A stretch of DNA of 64,000 nucleotides, from the NCBI GenBank assembly GCA_902805545.1, contig CADCTD010000093.1:88986-152985 (forward strand), given 5' to 3'. The position numbers were made by a program, and so were the translations under genes. The notes below the pieces were generated by a model, which worked only from the letters and a program-made list of their open reading frames with translations, ran no database searches and was not told the origin of the DNA. This DNA is from an uncultured Craurococcus sp. Its GTDB lineage: Bacteria > Pseudomonadota > Alphaproteobacteria > Acetobacterales > Acetobacteraceae. Shown here piece by piece: positions 31,750 to 40,719 of this stretch (positions are counted from its first letter, which is position 1; the number at the start of each line of letters is the position of its first letter).

Positions 31750-32286
31750 ATGCGCCTCGCCCCGATGGCCGCCCTGCTGCTGGCCGCCACCGCCACCGCC
31801 CCCGCCCCCGCCATCGCCCATGTCACGCTCGATCCGCCCGAGGCCCCCGCCGGCACCTCTGTCCGCGCCACGCTCCGCGTGCCGCACGGCTGCGCCGGCG
31901 CGGCGACCGAGCGCATCACCCTCCGCCTGCCGGAGGATATCCTCTCCGCCCGGCCCATGCCGAAGCCCGGCTGGCGCCTCACCATCACGCGCCGCCCGCT
32001 GGACGGGCCGGCCCCGAACGGCCAGGGCGGCCAGCGCGACGAGGTGGTGAGCGAAGTGACCTGGGACGGCGGCCCGCTGCCCGACGACCAGTACGACGAG
32101 TTCGTGGTGATGCTCCGGGCCCCGGCGGTGCCGGGCCAGAGGGTCTACCTCCCGGTCATCCAGACCTGCACCGGCGGCGCCACCGCCGCCTGGACCGAGA
32201 CTCCGGACGCCACCCGCCCGGCCTCGGACCTCCGCCGGCCGGCCCCCTCCTTCCTCCTCCTCCCCGGCCGGCGCGGCACGCCCTGA
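31750..32286 (+). CDS. YcnI-family (DUF1775) copper-binding protein
   Basis: 178 residues. A signal peptide ending AIA leaves an N-terminal histidine (AHVTLDPPEAPAG), the copper ligand of YcnI domains. The conserved tryptophan is in VTWDGGPLPDDQYDEF. It lacks the C-terminal membrane anchor of Bacillus YcnI. It is followed after 49 bases by PCuAC, its frequent partner in delivering copper to CuA oxidases. The ctaC CuA subunit is encoded 27 kb away in this window. Confidence 0.88.
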   Translation: MRLAPMAALLLAATATAPAPAIAHVTLDPPEAPAGTSVRATLRVPHGCAGAATERITLRLPEDILSARPMPKPGWRLTITRRPLDGPAPNGQGGQRDEVVSEVTWDGGPLPDDQYDEFVVMLRAPAVPGQRVYLPVIQTCTGGATAAWTETPDATRPASDLRRPAPSFLLLPGRRGTP

Positions 32287-32335
32287 GATGCGCGCGCCCC
32301 GCCCCAACCCAGCCCCTGCGCTGAAGGACACCGCC

Positions 32336-32803
32336 ATGCCCACCCCCCGCCGAATCCTGCTGGCCCTCGCCCTCCTCGGCCCCCTCCCGGCCTTCGCCGA
32401 TGACGCCACCATCGGCGACATCCGGGTGAGCCAGCCCTGGTCCCGCGCCGCCGGGGCGAACGGTACCGGCGCCGGGTTCCTCACCATCCGCAACACCGGC
32501 GCCCAGCCCGACCGCCTCCTCTCCGCCATCTCCCCGGTCGCCCGCAGCGTCCAGCTCCACACCCATGTGCGCGACGGCGAGGTGATGCGCATGCGCGAGG
32601 CGGAGGGCGGCATCCCCATCCCGCCCGGCGCCACCGTCACTCTCCAGCCCGGCGGCTTCCACGTCATGCTGATCGGGCTGAAGGAGGCGCTGGCCCAGGG
32701 CAGCGAGGTGCCGCTTACCCTCCGCTTCGAGCGGGCGGGCGAGGCGCGGGTCATGCTGCATGTCGGCGCGGCCGGCGCCCGCGGCCCGGCCCATCAGCAC
32801 TGA
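32336..32803 (+). CDS. PCuAC-family periplasmic copper chaperone
   Basis: 155 residues with a signal peptide ending AFA. The H-x-M copper motif region runs from the HTHVRDGEVMRM segment to GGFHVMLIGL, giving the histidine and methionine ligands of PCuAC. It carries Cu(I) to the CuA site of cytochrome oxidase. The C-terminal GPAHQH adds two histidines. ATG 32336 places the signal peptide correctly. Its TGA overlaps a CTG that starts the protease gene. Confidence 0.92.
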   Translation: MPTPRRILLALALLGPLPAFADDATIGDIRVSQPWSRAAGANGTGAGFLTIRNTGAQPDRLLSAISPVARSVQLHTHVRDGEVMRMREAEGGIPIPPGATVTLQPGGFHVMLIGLKEALAQGSEVPLTLRFERAGEARVMLHVGAAGARGPAHQH

Positions 32804-33513
32804 GGCCCGCCGCCGCCCTCCTGGCTGCGCTCCTGGCCGGGCCGGCGGCGGGGCAACCCGCCCTTCGTCCCGGCATCGGCGAGGCGGACCCGCGCCGCCC
32901 CGTCGATCTGGAGCAGCCGCCCTGGCGCGCCCTCGGCCGCGTCCAGCTCGAGATCGGCGGCCGCTGCACCGGCGCGCTGATCGGCCCGCGCGAGGTGCTG
33001 ACCGCCGCCCATTGCCTGGTCGCGCCCCGCAGCCGCGCCTTCGTGCAGCCCGGCACCATCCATGTCCTGCTCGGCTATGACCGCGGCAAGGCCCGCGGCC
33101 ATGCCCGCGCCGTCGCCTACCGCACCGGCCCCGGCTTCGACCCGGCGAAGGGCGGCCCCGCCCCGGCCGACTGGGCGATCCTCACCCTCGATGCCGCCCT
33201 CGGCACCCCCGGCGGCATCCTGCCCCTGCTGGCCGCCCCGCCCGCGCCCCGCACCCCGCTGATGCTCGGCGGCTACCAGCAGGACCGGCCGGAGGTGATC
33301 CTGGCCGACCATGATTGCCGGCTGCTCGGCTTCTCGGCCGCCGGCCCGGGCGCGATGCTGCTCCACGACTGCGCCGGCACCCGCGGCAGCAGCGGCGCCC
33401 CGGTCCTGGCCCGCGGCCCGGATGGCGGCTGGGCCATCGCCGGCATCGCCTCCCGCGTCGCCGCCTCCGTCGCCCTCGGCGCCGCCGTCCCCGCCTGGAC
33501 GATCAGGCCCTAA
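32800..33513 (+). CDS. Secreted trypsin-like serine protease with CTG start
   Basis: About 237 residues. The catalytic triad is visible: histidine in VLTAAHC, aspartate in ADWAILTLD and serine in GTRGSSGAPVL. The frame is open upstream of this core, but its first standard start codon (GTG 32995) would delete the first strands and leave the protein starting at LTAAHC. CTG 32800 gives RPAAALLAALLAGPAAG, a good signal peptide, and overlaps the PCuAC TGA as CTGA. The substrate is unknown. It is probably co-translated with the copper genes. Confidence 0.82.
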   Translation: MRPAAALLAALLAGPAAGQPALRPGIGEADPRRPVDLEQPPWRALGRVQLEIGGRCTGALIGPREVLTAAHCLVAPRSRAFVQPGTIHVLLGYDRGKARGHARAVAYRTGPGFDPAKGGPAPADWAILTLDAALGTPGGILPLLAAPPAPRTPLMLGGYQQDRPEVILADHDCRLLGFSAAGPGAMLLHDCAGTRGSSGAPVLARGPDGGWAIAGIASRVAASVALGAAVPAWTIRP

Positions 33514-33530
33514 AGCGAACTCTGGTCGGG

Positions 33531-33612
33531 TGATTCCACCTGATCGGAGTAATGTGCTCGACCAAACAGCAGGCTGGAGCGGGTTCCGTGAGCCAAGGCG
33601 AACGGAAACCGC
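33531..33612. repeat. Extragenic palindromic element
   Basis: The gap between two convergent genes holds two dyads. ATTCC...GGAGTAAT lies at 33532-33553. The second is GCGGGTTCCGT (33579-33589) against ACGGAAACCGC (33602-33612), ten of eleven positions pairing. Sequences of the type GATTCCacctgatCGGA and GCGGGTTCCGT...ACGGAACCGC recur between genes in other alphaproteobacteria as I remember them. Dispersal in this genome cannot be tested from one copy. Confidence 0.5.
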
Positions 33613-33613
33613 C

Positions 33614-34006
33614 CTAGCCCTCTCGCTCGAGCCGGTCGATATCCCCATCCGACAGGCCGAAATGATGCCCGATCTCGTGGATCAGCACATTCCGCACCAG
33701 GCCGAAGAGATCCTCCCCCGTCTCGATCCATTCCAGCAGGATCGGCTCCCGGTAGAGCAGGATGGTGTCCGGCTCCCGCGGGGTGTCGAGCACACTCTTC
33801 TGCGTCAGCGGCACGCCGCGGTAGAGGCCGGTAAGCTCCCAGGGCTCCTCGAGCCCCATCTCCTCCAGCGTCTCGTCATCCGGCATGTCCTCGACGATGA
33901 TCGCCGTGCCGCGCACCTGCTCGCGCAGGACGGCGGGCATGGCAGTGAGGGCCTGCTCGGCCAGTTCCAGGATATCCTCGAGGCTCGGCGGGGTGCTGTG
34001 GCGCAT
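33614..34006 (-). CDS. Small zincin-like metallopeptidase-family protein
   Basis: 130 residues from ATG 34006. The zinc motif is [14 protein letters not shown], an extended HExxHxxGxxD of the acidic minimal metallopeptidase family (DUF1025-like). The conserved [14 protein letters not shown] precedes it. Family function is unknown. It has no signal peptide. It ends inside the palindromic element region and is divergent from phhB. Confidence 0.88.
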   Translation of the reverse strand: MRHSTPPSLEDILELAEQALTAMPAVLREQVRGTAIIVEDMPDDETLEEMGLEEPWELTGLYRGVPLTQKSVLDTPREPDTILLYREPILLEWIETGEDLFGLVRNVLIHEIGHHFGLSDGDIDRLEREG

Positions 34007-34061
34007 CCCCCTAGCGGAAGCCCGCCGCGCCCCCAGGTCAAGCCGCAAGGAGATGTCAGAG

Positions 34062-34352
34062 ATGGTCGAGCCCCTCGACGCCGCCGCCCGCGCCGCCCTC
34101 GCCGCCGAGTTGCCCGCCTGGCAGCCGGTGGGGGAGCGCGACGCCATCCGCCGCGAGTTCCGCTTCCGCGACTTCTCCGAGGCCTGGGGCTTCATGGCCC
34201 GCGTCGCGCTGCTGGCCGAGGCGCAGGACCATCATCCGGAATGGTCGAATGTCTGGAACCGGGTCGAGATCCTGCTGACGACGCATGACGCTGGCGGCCT
34301 CTCCGCCCGCGACCTCCGCCTCGCCCGCGCGATCGACGCCTTATTGGGTTAG
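34062..34352 (+). CDS. phhB: Pterin-4a-carbinolamine dehydratase
   Basis: 96 residues. The family signature is [30 protein letters not shown], with the active-site histidine pair. It dehydrates 4a-hydroxytetrahydrobiopterin in pterin recycling. AAGGAG at 34047-34052 is nine bases from ATG 34062 but touches ATG 34053, so 34062 is the likely start. Its stop overlaps the convergent Rrf2 gene by four bases. No aromatic amino-acid hydroxylase is encoded nearby. Confidence 0.93.
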   Translation: MVEPLDAAARAALAAELPAWQPVGERDAIRREFRFRDFSEAWGFMARVALLAEAQDHHPEWSNVWNRVEILLTTHDAGGLSARDLRLARAIDALLG

Positions 34353-34783
34353 TCGGCGGCCTCGGCTGTCGCCTGCCGTGCCGAATGCACCAGCTCGGCC
34401 AGCGTCGTATGGGTGAGGTCGGCGAGCATTGCCTCCTCCGCCTGGTCGAACCGGCGCCGCAGCATGGGCGGGATGCGCTGGCCGAGCGGGCAGGCCTGCG
34501 GGCTCCGCCGATGGACGCGGAGCATCGCCTCCGGCGCCGGGTGGATCGCCCGCCAGACATCCTTGAGGGTGATGGCCTCCGCCGGCCGGGTGAGCGTCGC
34601 GCCCCCCGGCCCGCGCTGCACGGTGATCAGCCCCGCCCGCGAGAGTTGCCCGGCGATGCGCCGGACGACCACGGGGTTGGTGCCGATGCTCGCCGCGAGG
34701 CGCAGGCTGGTCGCCCCGCCCGGCGGGTCGCTGGCGACGATGACGAGGATATGGAGGCCGACGGAGAAGCGAGTCGCTATCAT
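34349..34783 (-). CDS. Rrf2-family transcriptional regulator
   Basis: 144 residues. The Rrf2 winged helix (about 1-80) contains [46 protein letters not shown]. Only one cysteine is present in the region where IscR/NsrR carry three (QACPLG), so it probably does not hold a Fe-S cluster of that kind. It could sense redox or a thiol-reactive compound through that cysteine. Its target is unknown. It is divergent from mmcB. Confidence 0.88.
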   Translation of the reverse strand: MIATRFSVGLHILVIVASDPPGGATSLRLAASIGTNPVVVRRIAGQLSRAGLITVQRGPGGATLTRPAEAITLKDVWRAIHPAPEAMLRVHRRSPQACPLGQRIPPMLRRRFDQAEEAMLADLTHTTLAELVHSARQATAEAAD

Positions 34784-34864
34784 GATTTATCATTGGGTAG
34801 GGCAGGCCGGCCCGGGTCGCCGGAGTCCCTTCCATTGTTTCGCTGACACCGGAGCCGTGATTTT

Positions 34865-35371
34865 GTGACCATTCTCCCATCAACGCCGGATCTCCCGCAG
34901 GGATGCACCTTGACGCCCGCGGAACGCACCAGTCTTGTCTGCCGCGCCGCGCAACGTTTCTTGGGCCTCCGCGGCTGGGCGACGCTTGCGGAGATGCCCT
35001 TGCCGAATGGCCGGCGCGCCGACCTCATCTCCCTTCTGCCCGATGGCGGCTTCGTCATCGTCGAGGTCAAGTCCTGCGCGCGGGATTTCATCTCTGATAT
35101 GAAATGGAATGACTATCGGGAGTATTGCGACCGGCTCTATTTCGCCGTGGATCTCGACTTCCCGCAGGCGCTGCTGCCGGAGGATGCCGGCCTGCTCGTC
35201 GCCGACGGGCTCGAGATGGCCGAGCTCCGCGCCGCCCCGGCCCACCCGCTGGCCCCGGCCCGCCGTCGCGCCCTGCTCCACCGCTTCGCCATGCTCGCCG
35301 CCGACCGCCTCTCCGCCCTGACCGACCCGGCCGGCCGCGCCGAGCGCCGCGCCGCGCTCAGGGTTGAATAG
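34865..35371 (+). CDS. mmcB: MmcB-family DNA repair protein
   Basis: 168 residues from GTG 34865. The central RADLISLLPDGGFVIVEVKSCARDF has the spaced D...EVK pattern of PD-(D/E)xK nuclease folds, followed by the family's DMKWNDYREYCDRLYFAVD. MmcB was described in Caulobacter as a damage-response protein. It overlaps the convergent thioesterase gene by 14 bases. No LexA-like site is obvious upstream. Confidence 0.9.
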   Translation: MTILPSTPDLPQGCTLTPAERTSLVCRAAQRFLGLRGWATLAEMPLPNGRRADLISLLPDGGFVIVEVKSCARDFISDMKWNDYREYCDRLYFAVDLDFPQALLPEDAGLLVADGLEMAELRAAPAHPLAPARRRALLHRFAMLAADRLSALTDPAGRAERRAALRVE

Positions 35372-35780
35372 CCACTCCCTGCGGATCCCCGCTCCCTGCC
35401 CGGTACCGGTGGGTGGAGGCGCCGAAGGCCACCATCCGCCCCTCCGCATCGAAGACCTCGGTGCGGGCGAAGAAGACATTGCGCCCGCCCGTCACGACCC
35501 GCCCCTCCGCGACCAGCCTGCCGCCGATCGCCGCCTGGCCGGTGAAGCGGCAATCGAGATCGAGCGTCACCGCCCGGCGCACCCGCCCCGGCACCGCGCA
35601 GTAGAGCCCGGCGAAGGCCGCCGCCTGGTCGACCATCGAGAGCAGCAGCCCGCCATGCACGATGCCCGAGCGATTGGCATGGAAGGGCGCCGTTGCGCAG
35701 ACCAGCCGCGCATAGCCCTCCCGCCATTCCTCGACCGCGATGCCGAGATGCTCGTGATAAGGCGAATGCGCGGTGTCCAT
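35358..35780 (-). CDS. PaaI-type hotdog thioesterase
   Basis: 140 residues from ATG 35780. The hotdog helix carries SGIVHGGLLLSMVDQAAAFA, the PaaI-type HGG and aspartate active-site motif, with the strand VTLDLDCRFTGQA. It hydrolyses acyl-CoA or aryl-CoA thioesters; the exact substrate is unknown. It follows motA's stop region on the opposite side by 32 bases and is probably an independent unit. Confidence 0.88.
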   Translation of the reverse strand: MDTAHSPYHEHLGIAVEEWREGYARLVCATAPFHANRSGIVHGGLLLSMVDQAAAFAGLYCAVPGRVRRAVTLDLDCRFTGQAAIGGRLVAEGRVVTGGRNVFFARTEVFDAEGRMVAFGASTHRYRAGSGDPQGVAIQP

Positions 35781-35812
35781 GCCCGCACCGATGCCCGCGC
35801 CGCCTGCGGCGG

Positions 35813-36679
35813 TCAAGCGATCTGCAGCTCCTGCAGCGCCCCCTCGAGCTCCTGGAAGGTCGGCATGCTGTGGCTCGGCGCCGTCTTCCGCCCCGCCTCC
35901 ACCGCCACCTGCGGCGCGTTGCCGTGCAGGTGGCAGACCAGCACGGCGCGGATCACCTCGTAGAACTTGCAGTCCTCCTCGACAACGCCCTTCAGCCGCG
36001 CCGCCATCGGGCCCATCATCCCATAGGCGAGGAGGATGCCGAGGAAGGTTCCGACCAGCGCGCCGCCGATCATCCCGCCCAGCACCGCCGGCGGCTGGTC
36101 GATGCTCGCCATGGTCTTGATGACGCCTAGCACCGCGGCGACGATGCCGAGCGCCGGCAGCGCATCGGCGATCGACTGCATGGAGTGGGAGGCATGCATC
36201 TGCTCCTCGCGCAGCTTCTTCAGCTCGCGCGCCATGATGTCCTCGATCTGGTGCGGGTCGTCGGCATTCATGCCGACCATCCGCAGGTAGTCGCAGATCA
36301 TCGCGACCGCGACCTTGTCGCGGGCGATCTTCGGGAATTTCTGGAAGGCCGCGCTTTCCTCCGGCTTCTCGATATGCGGCTCCAGCGCCATCGCCCCCTT
36401 CTGCTGGGCGAGGCGGACGAAGAAATAGAGCAGCGCGAGCAGCTCGAGGAACTCCGCCTTGTGGAAGCGCCCGCCCTTGACGATCTTGCCGAAGCCGCCG
36501 AGCACATGCTTGATGTCGTGCACGCTGTTCGACATGACGAAGGCGCCGATTGCCGCGCCGCCGATGATGACCATCTCATGCGGCAGCGCATGCAGGATGA
36601 TGTCGAACTTGCCGCCCGCGATCACATAGCCGCCGAAGACGCAGACCAAGAGGAAGACGAGCCCGCCGATCGTCGTCAT
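35813..36679 (-). CDS. motA: Flagellar motor stator protein MotA
   Basis: 288 residues with four membrane helices and the MotA signature ADALPALGIVAAVLGVIKTM, plus a cytoplasmic loop with the RxHxxEF-like region at 90-100. It forms the proton channel of the flagellar motor with MotB. Its ATG overlaps the motB stop by four bases. No other flagellar gene lies in the window, as is usual for the motAB unit in this group. Confidence 0.95.
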   Translation of the reverse strand: MTTIGGLVFLLVCVFGGYVIAGGKFDIILHALPHEMVIIGGAAIGAFVMSNSVHDIKHVLGGFGKIVKGGRFHKAEFLELLALLYFFVRLAQQKGAMALEPHIEKPEESAAFQKFPKIARDKVAVAMICDYLRMVGMNADDPHQIEDIMARELKKLREEQMHASHSMQSIADALPALGIVAAVLGVIKTMASIDQPPAVLGGMIGGALVGTFLGILLAYGMMGPMAARLKGVVEEDCKFYEVIRAVLVCHLHGNAPQVAVEAGRKTAPSHSMPTFQELEGALQELQIA

Positions 36680-37644
36680 CGCGCGGCGCTCTCCGGCAGC
36701 TGCCGCAGCAGGGTGATGGCGACGCGCCGGTTCGCCGGGTTGGCCGGCTCGCCCGGCAGCAGCAGGTCCCGCTCGGCATGGCCGGTGACGCTCTGCAGCC
36801 GCCCCTCGGCGATGCCGCCCTCCACCATCAGCCGCCGCACCGCATTGGCCCGCTCGGCCGAGAGCTCCCAATTGCTCCGCTCGCCGCCGCGGAAGGGCGT
36901 CGCATCCGTGTGCCCTGCGATGGCGAGCCCGTTCGGCAGCCTGGCCGCCACCCGCACCACCGCCTGCATCAGCGTCCGCGCCCGCTCGTTCGGCACCGCG
37001 CTGCCGGTCGCGAACATCGGCCGCCGCTCGGCATCGAGGATCTGGATGCGCAAGCCCTCCGGCACCTGCTCGACGACGAGCTGCCGCGCCAGCTCCGCCA
37101 GCGCCGGGTCGTCGCGCACCGCGGCGCGGATGTCCTCCGCCGCGCGCTCGAGTGCGACGCGCTCCCGCTTCGCCAGCTCCTCGCGCAGCGTTGCATCGGG
37201 GATGGCGGCGGTGTCGGGCTGTGCCGCATGGGGTACCTCCATTTGGTCCGGCCGCGGCGGCAGGGGCTGGGAGGGCGGCGGCGCCGGCGTATCCCCATCC
37301 TCCTCGATATCGAGGGTGAAGGGCGCCTGCCCCCGCTCCACCCGCACCGCTCCGTTGTCGGAAACCGAGGCTCCATCCGCATGCGGCGTCTTGCCGCCGA
37401 AGGGCTGCCCGCTGCCCGAGTTGGCCCGCGCCAGCACGTTGTTCGGCGAGAAGAAGTCGGCGAGGCCGCGCCGCTGCTCCTCCGAGGTGGCGTTGAGCAG
37501 CCACATCAGCAGGAAGAAGGCCATCATCGCCGTGACGAAATCGGCGTAGGCGACCTTCCAGGCGCCGCCATGATGGCCGTGCTCGCCCGCCTCCTCCTTG
37601 CGGATGACGATGGTGACGCCGTCCTTCCTGCCCTTGCCCGCCAT
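36676..37644 (-). CDS. motB: Flagellar motor stator protein MotB
   Basis: 322 residues. The single membrane helix WKVAYADFVTAMMAFFLLMWLL carries the essential proton-binding D35. A long linker is followed by a C-terminal OmpA-like peptidoglycan-binding domain (IAGHTDATPF, NWELSAERANAVRRLMVEGG). It anchors the stator to the wall. It is the first gene of motBA. The 224-base gap to the divergent permease gene holds no other feature that I can identify. Confidence 0.95.
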   Translation of the reverse strand: MAGKGRKDGVTIVIRKEEAGEHGHHGGAWKVAYADFVTAMMAFFLLMWLLNATSEEQRRGLADFFSPNNVLARANSGSGQPFGGKTPHADGASVSDNGAVRVERGQAPFTLDIEEDGDTPAPPPSQPLPPRPDQMEVPHAAQPDTAAIPDATLREELAKRERVALERAAEDIRAAVRDDPALAELARQLVVEQVPEGLRIQILDAERRPMFATGSAVPNERARTLMQAVVRVAARLPNGLAIAGHTDATPFRGGERSNWELSAERANAVRRLMVEGGIAEGRLQSVTGHAERDLLLPGEPANPANRRVAITLLRQLPESAAR

Positions 37645-37868
37645 GCCTGCCGCTCCGATGTCGGCACTCTCCCCGCTTCCCCTTAATTTCCGCCTAAGCC
37701 CAGCCCGCAGGCACTCTGCCCCCTCCCTGGGCAGCGCCCGCCCCGCCGGTGTCCCGCGCCGCCCCGCCCCTTTGGCGCGCCCCTTGCATCACCCGGGGGG
37801 ACGACCGGGAGACCACCACCGATGCCCCTCGGCACCGAGACCCCGCCCGCCGCCACGAGGCTGCGCGC

Positions 37869-38822
37869 ATGATCCTCTACCTGGCTCGCCGCATCCTCTA
37901 CGCGGTCCCCATCGCGCTCGCCGTCGGCTTCGTCTGCTTCATGTTGGTGCAGATCGCCCCCGGCGACCCGATCAACGCCATCGTGCCGCCCGACGCGCCG
38001 GCCGATGTGGTCGAGCAGGTCCGCCGCGACTACGGCCTCGACAAGCCGCTCCCCGTCCAGTTCGGCCTCTGGCTTTCGAAGGTCGTGGTCGGCGACCTCG
38101 GCCGCTCGCTCGCCACCGGCCGCCCGGTCTGGGCCGATCTCCGCAGCGCCATCGGCAACACGCTGATGCTCGCCATCTGCGCCTCCGGCCTCGGCTTCGT
38201 CCTCGGCTGCATCCTGGGCGGCCTCGCCGGCACCTTCCGCGGCTCGGCGATCGACCGCGGCGCCACCGGCCTCGCCGTCGCCGGCGTCTCGGTGCCCCAT
38301 TACTGGCTGGGGATGGTGATGGTCGTCATCTTCTCCGTGCAGCTCAACTGGCTGCCGGCGATGGGCGCCGGCCCCGGCGGCTCCTCCGACTGGGGCTGGG
38401 ACTGGGACCACATCAGACACCTGGTCCTGCCGACCATCACCCTCTCCGTCATCCCGATGGGCATCGTCACGCGCACCGTGCGCGGCATCGTCGCCGAGAT
38501 CATGAACCAGGAATTCATCACCGCGCTGCGCGGCAAGGGGCTGACGCGGCTCGGCATCTTTCGCCACGTCGTCAAGAATGCAGCACCCAATGCGCTCGCG
38601 GTGATGGGCCTGCAGCTCGGCTACCTGATGGGCGGCTCCATCCTGGTCGAGACCGTCTTCTCCTGGCCGGGAACGGGCCTGTTGCTGAACAGCGCCATCT
38701 TCCAGCGCGACCTGCCGGTGCTCCAGGGCACGATCCTGGTGCTGGCGATGTTCTTCGTCGCCCTCAACCTGCTGGTCGACTTGGTCCAGACCGCCCTCGA
38801 CCCCCGCATCAAGCGCGCCTGA
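37869..38822 (+). CDS. Dipeptide/oligopeptide-type ABC permease (DppB-like)
   Basis: 317 residues with six helices. N-terminal MILYLARRILYAVPIALAVG and the loop APGDP are DppB hallmarks. The EAA-like coupling motif reads ALRGKGLTRLGIFRHVVKNA. It pairs with the DppC-like permease 14 bases downstream. No binding protein or ATPase of the Dpp type is adjacent, so these must act with components encoded elsewhere. Confidence 0.9.
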   Translation: MILYLARRILYAVPIALAVGFVCFMLVQIAPGDPINAIVPPDAPADVVEQVRRDYGLDKPLPVQFGLWLSKVVVGDLGRSLATGRPVWADLRSAIGNTLMLAICASGLGFVLGCILGGLAGTFRGSAIDRGATGLAVAGVSVPHYWLGMVMVVIFSVQLNWLPAMGAGPGGSSDWGWDWDHIRHLVLPTITLSVIPMGIVTRTVRGIVAEIMNQEFITALRGKGLTRLGIFRHVVKNAAPNALAVMGLQLGYLMGGSILVETVFSWPGTGLLLNSAIFQRDLPVLQGTILVLAMFFVALNLLVDLVQTALDPRIKRA

Positions 38823-38835
38823 GGAGGGCCTGGAG

Positions 38836-39747
38836 ATGAGCACAGCCACCACCCCGACGGCCGCCGAGGCCGAGCTTGCTATCCAGCGGAAGCAGGCACC
38901 CGTCCGCTCACAGGGCTACTGGGCCGGCGTCTTCAGGCGCGTCCGGCGGGACCCGGTGACGATCGCCTGCGCCGCCATCCTGCTGCTGATGCTGCTGGCG
39001 ATCGTCTTCGCCCCGCTGCTCGCCCCGCACGACCCCTACCAGGGCAGCATGATCCGCCGCCTGCGGGGCATCGGCACGCCGAACTACCCGCTCGGCACCG
39101 ACGAGCTGGGGCGCGACATCGTGACCCGCCTGCTCTACGGCGGCCGCCTTTCCTGGTTCATGGGGATCGTGCCCGTGGCGCTTGCCTTCGTCATCGGCAC
39201 CACACTCGGCGTCACGGCCGGCTTCGTCGGCGGCCGCGTGAACATGGCGATCATGCGCGTCACCGACGTGTTCTACGCCTTCCCCTCGGTGCTGCTGGCC
39301 GTGGCCATCTCGGGGGCGCTCGGCGCCGGCATCTTCAACGCCATCCTCTCGCTGACGCTGGTCTTCGTGCCCCAGATCATCCGCGTGGCGGAAAGCGTGA
39401 CCCAGGGCGTCCGCAACCTCGACTTCGTCGAAGCCGCGCGGGCCTCCGGCGCCTCCGGCTTCACCATCGTCCGCGTGCATGTACTCGGCAACGTACTAGG
39501 CCCGATCTTCGTCTATGCGACCGGGCTGATCAGCGTCTGCATGATCCTCTCCTCCGGCCTCAGCTTCCTCGGCCTCGGCACCAAGCCGCCCGAGCCGGAA
39601 TGGGGCCTCATGCTGAACACGCTGCGCACCGCCATCTACGTCCAGCCCTGGGTCGCGGTGCTGCCCGGCGCCTGCATCTTCGTCACCTCCATCTGCTTCA
39701 ACCTGCTGAGCGACGGGCTGCGCCAGGCGATGGACGTCAAGGGCTGA
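38836..39747 (+). CDS. Dipeptide/oligopeptide-type ABC permease (DppC-like)
   Basis: 303 residues with six helices. It has the family start FRRVRRDPVTIACAAILLLMLL, the LGTDELGRDIVTRLLYGGR periplasmic motif and the coupling loop ARASGASGFTIVRVHVLGN. It forms the heterodimeric channel with the preceding permease. The next gene on the strand, a dioxygenase, starts 90 bases later and may belong to the same catabolic unit. Confidence 0.92.
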   Translation: MSTATTPTAAEAELAIQRKQAPVRSQGYWAGVFRRVRRDPVTIACAAILLLMLLAIVFAPLLAPHDPYQGSMIRRLRGIGTPNYPLGTDELGRDIVTRLLYGGRLSWFMGIVPVALAFVIGTTLGVTAGFVGGRVNMAIMRVTDVFYAFPSVLLAVAISGALGAGIFNAILSLTLVFVPQIIRVAESVTQGVRNLDFVEAARASGASGFTIVRVHVLGNVLGPIFVYATGLISVCMILSSGLSFLGLGTKPPEPEWGLMLNTLRTAIYVQPWVAVLPGACIFVTSICFNLLSDGLRQAMDVKG

Positions 39748-39836
39748 CCCGGCAGGCCCGGGGGCTCCCCGGCCGCGCCGAGGTTGACGCGGCGGGCCGC
39801 CCGTCCGACCCTTCCTGCAAGCCGGGAGGGAAGGCC

Positions 39837-40718
39837 ATGCGGATCACGCCGAACAATGCCGGGCTCGGCGCCCGGGTCGAGGGCATCGACCTGGCGCAGC
39901 CGCTCCCGCCTGCCGGCCACCGGACCATCCTGCGGGCGCTCGGCCAGTACGGTGTGCTCTGCTTCCCGGGCCAGGACCTCGACGCGCCCCGGCTTGCAGC
40001 CTTCGGCAGCCGCTTCGGCGACCTCGAAGTGAACGTCGCCAACCTGTTCCATGCCCCCGGCCATCCCGAGGTCATGATCCTCTCGAACGAGAGGGATGCC
40101 GAGGGCAGGCCGCTCGGGCTGAACGATGCCGGCCAGGGCTGGCACACCGACATGTCCTATTCGACCGAGATCGCGCTGGCCAATGTGCTGCACGCCAAGC
40201 GCGTGCCCGTGCGCGACGGCCGGCCGCTCGGCAGCACGCAGTTCCGCAACATGCATGCCGCCTATGACGACCTGCCGGCCGAGGTGGTGGAGCGCCTCGA
40301 GGGCCGCGTCGCCATCCATGACTTCAGCAAGTTCTGGGACATGATGCGCCAGCGCCCCGGCAGCATCCGCGGCCCGCTCACCCCGGCGCAGCGGGCGAAG
40401 AAGCCGCCCGTGCCGCAGCCGGTCTTCCGCATCCACCCGATCACCGGCCGCCGCGTGCTCTACTGCAACCCCGGCTATGCCATGCATATCGAGGGGCTGG
40501 AGCGGGGCGAGAGCGACGCCCTGCTGGAATACCTGTTCCGCCACCAGTCGCAGCCGAAATACCTCTACGGCCATGCCTGGGCGCCGGGCGACCTGCTCAT
40601 CTGGGACAATATCGGCACCACCCACAACGCCGTCGCCGACTATGCCGCGGACGAGCCGCGCTTCATCCTCCGGGTGCAGGTGATGGCGACGCTCGACTAC
40701 GCCGCCCTGGCCGCCTGA
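39837..40718 (+). CDS. TauD/TfdA-family 2-oxoglutarate-dependent dioxygenase
   Basis: 293 residues. The iron facial triad begins with HxD in GQGWHTDMSYS, and the distal histidine is in IGTTHNAVADY, with the 2-oxoglutarate-binding arginine in RFILRVQVM. It hydroxylates or cleaves a small acid such as a sulfonate, phenoxyacid or related compound; the substrate cannot be fixed. It ends one base before a fumarylacetoacetase-family gene and probably acts in the same pathway. Confidence 0.87.
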   Translation: MRITPNNAGLGARVEGIDLAQPLPPAGHRTILRALGQYGVLCFPGQDLDAPRLAAFGSRFGDLEVNVANLFHAPGHPEVMILSNERDAEGRPLGLNDAGQGWHTDMSYSTEIALANVLHAKRVPVRDGRPLGSTQFRNMHAAYDDLPAEVVERLEGRVAIHDFSKFWDMMRQRPGSIRGPLTPAQRAKKPPVPQPVFRIHPITGRRVLYCNPGYAMHIEGLERGESDALLEYLFRHQSQPKYLYGHAWAPGDLLIWDNIGTTHNAVADYAADEPRFILRVQVMATLDYAALAA

Positions 40719-40719
40719 G

